Source: Lycorma delicatula
Taxonomy: Eukaryota; Arthropoda; Insecta; Hemiptera; Fulgoridae
Reading direction: 5' to 3'
Assembly (NCBI RefSeq): GCF_047948215.1
Contig: NC_134461.1
Location: 88,346,245-88,410,244, forward strand
DNA length: 64,000 nucleotides
Shown piece after piece: positions 58,801-64,000 of this stretch (its first letter is position 1; every line of letters begins with the position of its first letter). The notes below the pieces were generated by a model. That model was not told the DNA's origin, ran no database searches, and saw only the letters and a program-made list of their open reading frames with translations. The position numbers and the translations under genes were made by a program.

Positions 58801-58806
58801 ATGCAT
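43697..58806 (-). CDS. FAU: FAU: ubiquitin-like protein fused to ribosomal protein eS30 (spliced, 130 aa)
   Basis: The product is cleaved after Gly-Gly to release eS30 of the 40S subunit from its ubiquitin-like leader. Coding exons: 58732-58806, 48143-48278, 44729-44784 and 43697-43822 (393 nt including stop). All junctions are GT..AG and in frame. Residues 1-71 form the ubiquitin-like domain, from [20 protein letters not shown] to VTVPLLGG. The cleavage junction G71/K72 falls on an exon border. The eS30 part, 59 residues as in other animals, starts [18 protein letters not shown]. It ends in the canonical basic block [19 protein letters not shown] and [10 protein letters not shown]. The start ATG is the first in its exon, which carries 15 nt of 5' UTR after an acceptor at 58821. 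Introns of ~0.9, 3.4 and 10.5 kb hold many mobile elements. Confidence 0.97.
43823..44728 (-). other. FAU intron 3
   Basis: AT-rich GT..AG intron without recognisable elements. Confidence 0.9.
44729..44784 (-). CDS. FAU: FAU exon 3 (cleavage junction and eS30 N-terminus)
   Basis: A 56-nt exon between acceptor 'atattgcag' and donor GTAATT. It finishes the second glycine of the Gly-Gly site and encodes [18 protein letters not shown]. Confidence 0.97.
46020..46660 (-). pseudogene. Tigger-like transposase pseudogene, C-terminal half
   Basis: On the minus strand, near 46625-46655, the frame reads [11 protein letters not shown], the second catalytic aspartate of pogo/Tigger DDE domains. Then comes [20 protein letters not shown] (about 46515-46580) with the diagnostic M-D-Q-G-V-I motif. 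Further on there is [20 protein letters not shown] and an acidic tail with [10 protein letters not shown]. Stops and frameshifts occur between the blocks. It is a separate, older insertion from the Tigger relic at 40105-41240. Confidence 0.7.
46866..48027 (+). mobile_element. Mariner transposon with both terminal repeats, inactive
   Basis: The ends are inverted repeats: 'catctctaaagtaaaga' at 46872-46888 and its complement 'tctttactttagagat' at 48008-48023. The ~1.16 kb length suits mariner elements. The decayed transposase starts with [17 protein letters not shown] at 47004. It then shows a linker with [27 protein letters not shown] and [20 protein letters not shown]. The first two catalytic Asp positions have become Asn and several frameshifts are present, so it cannot transpose itself. 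It lies in the intron in the antisense direction relative to FAU. Confidence 0.85.
47004..47960 (+). pseudogene. Mariner transposase pseudogene
   Basis: Intact families encode about 345 residues with a D,D34D triad. Here the blocks are split over all three frames. TGNETWI (about 47465-47490) and LLHNNARP (about 47735-47755) both carry N for D. The third aspartate, in PDLAPSDYH, is kept. Downstream text [15 protein letters not shown] matches the usual C-terminus. Confidence 0.8.
48143..48278 (-). CDS. FAU: FAU exon 2 (most of the ubiquitin-like domain)
   Basis: Acceptor 'tatttacag' precedes CAA AGG GTA ([18 protein letters not shown]). The exon ends LLG plus one base at donor GTAATT. Confidence 0.97.
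48691..48716. repeat. Poly-A tract
   Basis: A run of about 26 A residues; possibly a retroposed tail, but no source sequence is recognisable beside it. Confidence 0.9.
50513..50585. repeat. Perfect 22-bp foldback related to the MITE core
   Basis: The arms 50513-50534 and 50563-50584 ('aaccaaacttaacct' within) are exact complements. The loop includes 'acgctcgctaaccttgacta'. The same words recur in the cores of the MITEs at 59273 and 62753, so this is a short relative or remnant of that family. Confidence 0.7.
52690..53620. other. Purine-rich, less AT-rich block of unknown origin
   Basis: The plus strand is G+A rich (for example around 53195-53225, 'agagagagagaaag') and clearly richer in G and C than its surroundings. 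Minus-strand open frames here are artefacts of the skew (Ser/Leu/Phe-rich). A plus-strand frame at 53527-53784 is Lys/Asn-rich without known features. It may be part of an undiagnosed mobile element. Confidence 0.4.
53803..53818. repeat. 16-bp perfect palindrome
   Basis: 'ggagtattaatactcc' is self-complementary. It lies just outside the purine-rich block, with no neighbouring partner seen. Confidence 0.8.
54278..54600 (+). pseudogene. Small ORF of the Maverick-like element (unknown function, frameshifted)
   Basis: Opens [19 protein letters not shown] and continues with [15 protein letters not shown]. After a shift it goes on Y-G-D-S-I-I, an F-L-P-E-T-F-N-D-L stretch, [20 protein letters not shown] and finally Y-H-D-V-E-F. 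I recall small proteins of this pattern (Y-R-I...T-K-Y-G...I-F-L-P...Y-K-G) in polymerase-bearing elements of hemipterans. Its compact beta-rich look might suggest a nucleic-acid-binding fold, but that is a guess. At least two frameshifts break it. It is on the opposite strand to the polymerase and converges on its 3' end. Confidence 0.5.
54985..57990 (-). pseudogene. Maverick/Polinton-type protein-primed DNA polymerase B pseudogene
   Basis: Family-B, protein-primed polymerase that replicates Maverick-type elements. N-terminal text (about 57620-57830, frame-shifted) contains F-E-P-L-H-G-C-S-Y. 57474-57058 holds a C-x2-C-like finger region and the Exo I motif as YADFKCIL. 57044-56505 has [10 protein letters not shown] (Exo II). 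56432-56238 leads into 56254-55280, with LADVFENFR, motif A region [14 protein letters not shown] and motif [11 protein letters not shown]. 55293-54988 carries motif C as YMDTDSF. The recognised breaks are one in-frame stop (56505-56507) and frameshifts near 57050, 56250 and 55285, plus more in the N-terminal part. The Exo I glutamate is replaced by lysine. It lies in the FAU intron, same strand as FAU. No integrase, capsid or packaging ATPase was seen nearby. Confidence 0.8.
58059..58173. repeat. Cluster of perfect palindromes beside the polymerase relic
   Basis: A 30-bp palindrome (58059-58088) and a 60-bp perfect palindrome (58114-58173) share the centre 'agctaatctaattagattagct'. Between and within them the word 'ta(a)(c/t)cgctaaaaac' recurs three times, once inverted. 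The cluster sits ~70 bp upstream of the polymerase 5' end. A terminal repeat or replication structure of that element is plausible but unproven. Confidence 0.85.
58174..58731. other. Intron sequence, no gene
   Basis: AT-rich with no coding signal; it may include the outer part of the polymerase-bearing element. Confidence 0.5.
58732..58806 (-). CDS. FAU: FAU exon 1 (start of the ubiquitin-like domain)
   Basis: ATG at 58806, 25 codons, donor AAG|GTATTA. The exon extends 15 nt upstream as 5' UTR to the acceptor 'ttttacag' at 58822. Confidence 0.96.
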
Positions 58807-58821
58807 CTTCAAAATTTTAAC

Positions 58822-60543
58822 CTGTAAAAAAAATCTGTTCTAAAAAAATTCTAACAGCAAAAATATGGATAAAATACTATTTTTTGTAAACAAGACAATT
58901 TTACTAGTTTCTAGAATTATTAGATCAAGGTTATGATGGAAAAGTTTGCCTGTTTTAACAATGGAATTCCCCACTAGCAAGTAAATTGCAGAACTGTTAA
59001 GAAAAATGCGTATTGTTATTTTTGCCACTACTATAAATGCTTTATTTTGTTAAGGGTATGTCTTTTACTGACAAACTTGTTTGGATTATTACAGTTTAGC
59101 CAACCACATCTATAGTACAATTTTAATGATGGGATATCATCATTTTAATAACGAGTAGAATCCATAAATATATCTATAATACAGAATTAAGGACATAATT
59201 AAGTAAATGACCCCGTCAATTCTTGTAAACTAATATTAGATACAGTTTCTAAACATAATTAAAAAAAAAGAAGGTACTTACGTATTAACACCACCGCAGC
59301 TACAGCTTTATTTAAAAACAAAGTAGTCAATCGGATTTCGGTGGAAAATGGGCCGATATAGAGTTTAACGTAGATTCAAAACAGTCTCTTTATTAATTTT
59401 AATAAATGGTTATTTATATTTATTAATATAATTTAACCAGACTTAACCTACACTCTCTAACCTTGACTAATTAACAGGAGTGTTTAAATTATTTAAATAA
59501 TAAATAATTGCAATAATTACTGAATTTATTAAATAAATACTCAAAAAATTACGGTGCTAATTAATCAAGGTTAGCGAGTGAAGCAAGCGTAGGTTAAGTT
59601 TGGTTAAATTATATTTATAAAATAAATAAATATAAATAACCATTTATTAAAATTAATAAAGAGACTGTTCATTTTCCACCGAAATCAGATTGTCTACTTT
59701 GTTTTTTGATAAAGCTGTAGCTGCGGTGGCGTTAATACGTAAGTACCATAAAAATTTCACACCGATATATGTTCTAACAGAATTTTATATAGCTGAGAAA
59801 GAGACTGTGTTTATTTTTAACATTAGTACAGCTTCATTTCTATCCCATTTAGTACTTCCATCCTAAAAACATCTGATTTTTACTTATTCTTAGAACAGAC
59901 TGAAAAGTTTTCATAACAATAATAAGACTAATAAGCTCAGTGGTTTTCCAGTTATATTGAAAATAAACACACTACAGATTGAACTGTAATGAACCACAAT
60001 TTTTTAGTCTGTTAATAATAACAGTAAACATCTCAAAAGTAACCTAAATCCAAGGAATTTATTAACTCACTTAACATTATATTTCTTTAATTTCACGTTT
60101 ATTATATTACTTACGATTAAGATTAAATCACTAATATAATTTTAAAAAGTCTAGCGGGTATTTTACAGATGAAAGTAAATTAAATGTAATTTCTTCAGAA
60201 ATAAAAACGACATAATTGGACTAAATTGAAAAAAAGTAATCGTACAATGGTAAAATATCTACTCCATTAGCGATACAAAATAAACTACAATTTTCAATAA
60301 CTATACTTCATTATAAAATATATATAACTCAGGTACCATTAATTATTTTTAAATTATGCACCAAAACGAAAACGAAGCACGAGTTCAAACTCGATAGGTT
60401 AGGATCCTACATTTACACACACTAATACAATACTCACTTAAATGGTTAATATGCATTAAATAAGGAAATTTTACATTTCAGTTACTTGTAAGACCGTTAA
60501 TAATATATCGAATTTCAGACAAGTAACATTAAGAAATACTTAC
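58822..60543 (-). other. FAU 5'-UTR intron
   Basis: Between the TOP-like first exon (donor GAATT|GTAAGT at 60544/60543) and the exon carrying the start codon. It contains the foldback MITE at 59273-59747; otherwise AT-rich. Confidence 0.8.
59273..59747. mobile_element. Foldback MITE, copy 1
   Basis: A 475-bp element whose two halves are near-complementary. The left end 'ggtacttacgtattaacacc' mirrors the right end 'gttaatacgtaagtacc'. The long arms continue through 'gcagctacagctttat' and 'caaagtagtcaatcgg', then 'tttcggtggaaaatg'. The centre contains 'taaggttagcgagtg'-type words. No coding capacity. It is about 90% alike by eye to copy 2 at 62753-63236. Confidence 0.9.
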
Positions 60544-60591
60544 AATTCAATACGCAACACCACGAAACGTAACTATACGAGAACCGGAAAG
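60544..60591 (-). promoter_or_regulatory. FAU: FAU untranslated first exon with 5'-TOP-like start
   Basis: The minus strand reads CTTTCCGGTTCTCGTATAG, then about 30 nt to donor GTAAGT. A C followed by a pyrimidine run is the start signature of ribosomal-protein mRNAs and confers growth-dependent translation. The start site at about 60591 is inferred from this motif. Confidence 0.7.
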
Positions 60592-61396
60592 ATTGATTTT
60601 GCTTATTGACCAACTGTTTTAATTTTTCTTTACACTGCATTTTATTTATTTCTTAAATATTTATTTATAATTGTGTTTTTCTTTATAAAATTAAAATCAC
60701 TAATTAAAAAGTATTTATTGTTTTTAAATATTTATTTTGTAATTCAATATCTGTTGTTTTTATTATTTATCAACGGTATACTTTTTTATATATTTTTTTA
60801 ATAACTAAGCAATAAATTCTATAATTTGAATGGCTTAAAATTCCCAGTATTTTTCCCTAATGTATGCTTTTCTTTGCAATTTATAAATCTGTTCACATTA
60901 TTATTGTGCTATACCATATTAGAATATCATATAATCGTGACTTCTATTAAAATTTACAATTTTATGTAAACCATTTCATCTTTTATTATAGGTAAATATT
61001 TTTCAAGTAATTTGAGCATATTATTCTGCATTCTAAAATAAAACACATACTGCTTTGCGCTTTACGTTAGCTTTCAAGTCAGCTGACTATTGTTATATCA
61101 GCTGACCATCGAGTAAGGAAAAGGGTGTGCGCGTACGATTGGCTACGAGTTGAAGAGTGCTGTGTTGGATGGCTGTAGTTTATTACAAGGGGGATGGTTA
61201 AATATAATCTGATAAAGTTGTTTTAGTCACTATTTGAAAACAAACCTTTTTTGTGCTGTGCTATGATGTTATTACTGAATAAAAGTTCTCTTAAAACGTT
61301 CTTTTTTGTGTTGTATAGTTTCATCTTGGTTAGGACAGTATTTTGTTGATAAAAGTCTATAGGTGTGTATACCGGTGCTCACGTGTAACTAAAGCT
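60592..61396. promoter_or_regulatory. Divergent intergenic region between FAU and NUS1
   Basis: About 800 bp separates the FAU start from the NUS1 start codon, so the two promoters share it. The part at 61060-61200 is richer in GC and CpG ('gcgctttacg', 'gtgtgcgcgtacg') than anything nearby. It contains a near-palindromic 'tcagctgac' pair at about 61080 and 61100. Transcription of NUS1 probably starts near 61140-61300. Confidence 0.5.
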
Positions 61397-61724
61397 ATGG
61401 ATTTTAAGTGGAGAAGTGCTCTTTCTTTCCCTGCATTTTTATTACTTAATGTGATACATGGATTTTACAGTTTGTATTTATTTCTATATTCAATTTATTG
61501 TGAATTTTTAAGAAGAACTCAAGTGTTATATTATGAAATAATATTATCTTCCAAAAACACTCATACTTATGGTTTTGATAATACTAAATTTTTTCAAAAG
61601 ATTCCTAAACATTTAGCAATTATTATTGGTTCAGAAAGAATATTTTATACAGATTTGGTAAAGTTGATCTGTTGGTGCAGTCAGTTAGGTATAAAGTTCA
61701 TCAGCTTTTATCATCAGAATAACA
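61397..61724 (+). CDS. Nus1: NUS1 (Nogo-B receptor) first coding exon, gene continues beyond the window
   Basis: NUS1 is the non-catalytic partner of dehydrodolichyl diphosphate synthase in the ER membrane, making dolichol for protein glycosylation. The exon starts at ATG 61397 (MDFKWRSALSFPAFLLLNVI). The frame is open earlier but has no ATG before it. It has a hydrophobic N-terminal membrane segment (residues ~9-35). Then comes the start of the cis-prenyltransferase-like fold, KIPKHLAIIIGSERIFYTDL and LICWCSQLGIKFISFYHQ, matching the K-x-P-x-H-L-A...W-C...G-I-x-x-x-S-x-Y pattern of the family. It ends at a strong donor, AACA|GTAAGT, in phase 1. The catalytic-domain remainder and the C-terminal R-x-G must lie in exons to the right. 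Confidence 0.85.
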
Positions 61725-64000
61725 GTAAGTAAATGTGTTTGTTATTCATTTATGGCAAATAAAACTAGAACAGTTCCCTTCACATGTAAAACTATTATTT
61801 AATATTCACATATAATTAAAAAAAAAATTATGTTTAACTTAATTTATTAGTCTTTTTATTTATTATTGTTCTACTTTAATGTGTTACAACTTTGCAACTT
61901 AAATTAACTAATGTTCTTTATTTTCATTACCCATGTTGGGTCCTTTTAATTCCTGTCGAGGAATTGCGTTTTTCTATCATGTTATCACATTGTTATTTTA
62001 TTTATATCTTTCATCATTTTGAATGTGGATTTTTTTTAATCATACCAAAAAATATCTTTTGAATGGCAATAGTGAGCTTTTATGCAATGTGTGATCTAAT
62101 GACTTATACTATTTTCATGTGCTAATGTTGTCTAGTCTATATTTCTTCTGTTCATTTACTGTTTTTTGTGATGTGTAATGTTTTAACTGTTTTAAAATGA
62201 AGAGTATTTATTTGATCTTTTTTTATTTCTTTGCTTCAGAGTTTATAAATTTTGTATTACTTTTATTTATTGTTGCATTTAAGATTATATCAGTTACTCT
62301 TGCAAAATCATTAATCTAACATACGTTTTTTTTAAAAATATTTATTAAAGAAGTTAATTTTTACACGATTAGTGAATTTTTACTTAATCTTTCACTTGAT
62401 CAAACAAAAAAATTAATTCAGGTCTTATAGCTTTCTGAACAAACAAATAAAATATCTGAATGGGTTTATTTGTAGAATGTACCCCAATTTTAATATATTA
62501 TAAAACTTACATGAAATGAAAATATTTAATTTGCTATAGCAGGTTAATACGAGCTTAAGTAAAACATTTGTAATGTGAATTTTAATAAGACCAGCACCTT
62601 TAATGATCTGTTTTATAAAAAAATCAAAAAAGTGTTACCAGAGCTTTACTATTTACTATTTTTAAATAGTAAATAACTTTACCACTGGTTATTTACTATT
62701 TTTAAAATTATGTGTTAATATAATTAATTGTAGCTGCAGTATTAATTTTTTAGGTACTTACGTATTAACGCCATCGCAGCTACAGCTTTATTTAAAAACA
62801 AAGTAGTCAATCGGATTTCGGTGGAAAATGGGCCGATATAGAGTTTAACATAGATTCAAAACAGTCTCTTTATTAATTTGAATAAATGGTATGGTTATTT
62901 ATATTTATTTATTTTATAAATGTATAACCAAACTTAACCTATGCTCGCTTTGCTCGCTAACCTTGACTAATTAACAGGAATGTTTTGATTATTTAAATAA
63001 TAAATAATAGCAATAATTACTGAATTTATTAAATAAATACTCAAAAAATTACGGTGTTAATTAGTCAAGGTTAGCGAGCGTAGGTTAAGTTTGGTTAAAT
63101 TATATTTACAAAATAAATAAATATAAATTACCATTATTAAATTAATAAAGAGACTGTTCATTTTCCACCAAAATCCGATTGACTACTTTGTTTTTAAATA
63201 AAGTTGTAGCTGCGGTGGTGTTAATACGTAAGTACCATTTTTTATTTAGTTGTTGGTGTATTTCTGTAAAAAAAAGTATTTTTAATAATAAAATAAAACG
63301 ATAAAATTGTAGTAATTATTTGGAGAATGAATTGTTTTAATTTGGAATTATTTTTTAAGACTGGTTTTTTAAACTTCACATCCCAAATTAATTTCCTAGC
63401 GTGAGTAGATAACTGTGGGCACATAATCCAGTGTAAGCAGTCAAGGTCAAGATGTTAATAGATAAGGTCAAAAGTAACAAAATTTAGGTTGGTTTTTTAT
63501 GGTATGACTAACTTTATTCCCTGGTGCCCTCTTATCTGTTATAATAGATAAGAACTGTTATTCCCTTTTGATAAAATTACAAAAAATTATGTACATATAT
63601 ATATATTTCCATAGAAAATTGTTTCAGTTTTCTTTTGTTTTATTTACACCCTTATAATTCTGTAACTGTTTTAATTAATGTAGAAGCTTCCATTAAAGAA
63701 TCTTAGTTCAGATCTATTACAAAATCGTTATTAATTTATGTTAGCTCATCTAATGAATGTGTAAACAAATTATTAAGCTATTTTTAGTGCATTGAATGTA
63801 TTTTAGTAGACTTAAAATTTAAGCTCGAATCCATACACTTTCAGATGATTTTGTGATAGTTTAATTGACTGGTGCTGCCATTGTTTCATTTTGACATCAA
63901 CTAATGTTATTATGTTTTGTTTGAATTAGGCATATATTCTTATGTGTTTTTCATATGTTTTATTTTTAATGTTATTCAAAGTGTTAAGAACTGTATAAAA
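61725..64000 (+). other. NUS1 first intron, incomplete
   Basis: No further NUS1 exon was found up to the window edge. It contains MITE copy 2. A minus-strand frame at 63242-63424 has no recognisable features. Confidence 0.7.
62753..63236. mobile_element. Foldback MITE, copy 2
   Basis: 484 bp, same orientation and organisation as copy 1: the same 'ggtacttacgtattaac' ends, the same arms, and a core with 'aaccaaacttaacctatgctcgct'. Differences are small indels, including an extra 'ttgctcgc' in the core. Confidence 0.9.

Overview
This window is an AT-rich, intron-rich arthropod nuclear chromosome segment. Gene content (a Skp1 paralogue, the ubiquitin-like/eS30 fusion gene FAU, and NUS1) together with the transposon families points to an insect. 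A sap-feeding hemipteran is my best guess, from the style of the SINE and retrotransposon tails; that assignment is inference. There are no bacterial operons, tRNA genes, rRNA genes or CRISPR arrays. Most of the window is intron and transposon debris around four genes.

Layout. 1-7480: intergenic, with a 0.9 kb interspersed repeat, a small MITE and simple repeats. 7481-~23400 (minus): a Skp1-like gene of three coding exons and one untranslated exon. Its introns hold retrotransposon tails, a SINE, a LINE ORF1 pseudogene, and a DDE transposase pseudogene (16990-19291) split by about 1.1 kb of foreign DNA that looks like the 3' part of a densovirus capsid gene ending in a T-shaped palindrome. 24030-26575: a large inverted duplication carrying what looks like captured host exon sequence. 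28180-38060 (minus): an unrecognised gene dominated by a 1650-codon, Asn/Lys/Ser-rich open frame (29016-33968), with a plausible small first exon at 38007-38060.

38600-43460: an interspersed-repeat fragment, a Tigger/pogo transposase pseudogene, a complete-looking tRNA-derived SINE and a mariner-like pseudogene. 43697-60591 (minus): FAU, four coding exons and a 5'-TOP-like untranslated exon. Its introns hold a Tigger fragment, a mariner, a nearly full-length Maverick/Polinton-type protein-primed DNA polymerase B pseudogene (54985-57990) with a small converging ORF, and a cluster of perfect palindromes (58059-58173). About 600-800 bp separates FAU from the divergent NUS1 gene (61397 onward, plus), which runs off the right edge. 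A pair of ~480 bp foldback MITEs sits in the first introns of these two genes.

The conserved genes do unrelated housekeeping work: SCF ubiquitin ligase adaptor, small ribosomal subunit protein with its ubiquitin-like leader, and dolichol synthesis. The most unusual content is the nested densovirus-like insertion, the polymerase relic with its palindromes, the captured exon inside the inverted duplication, and the giant orphan open frame.
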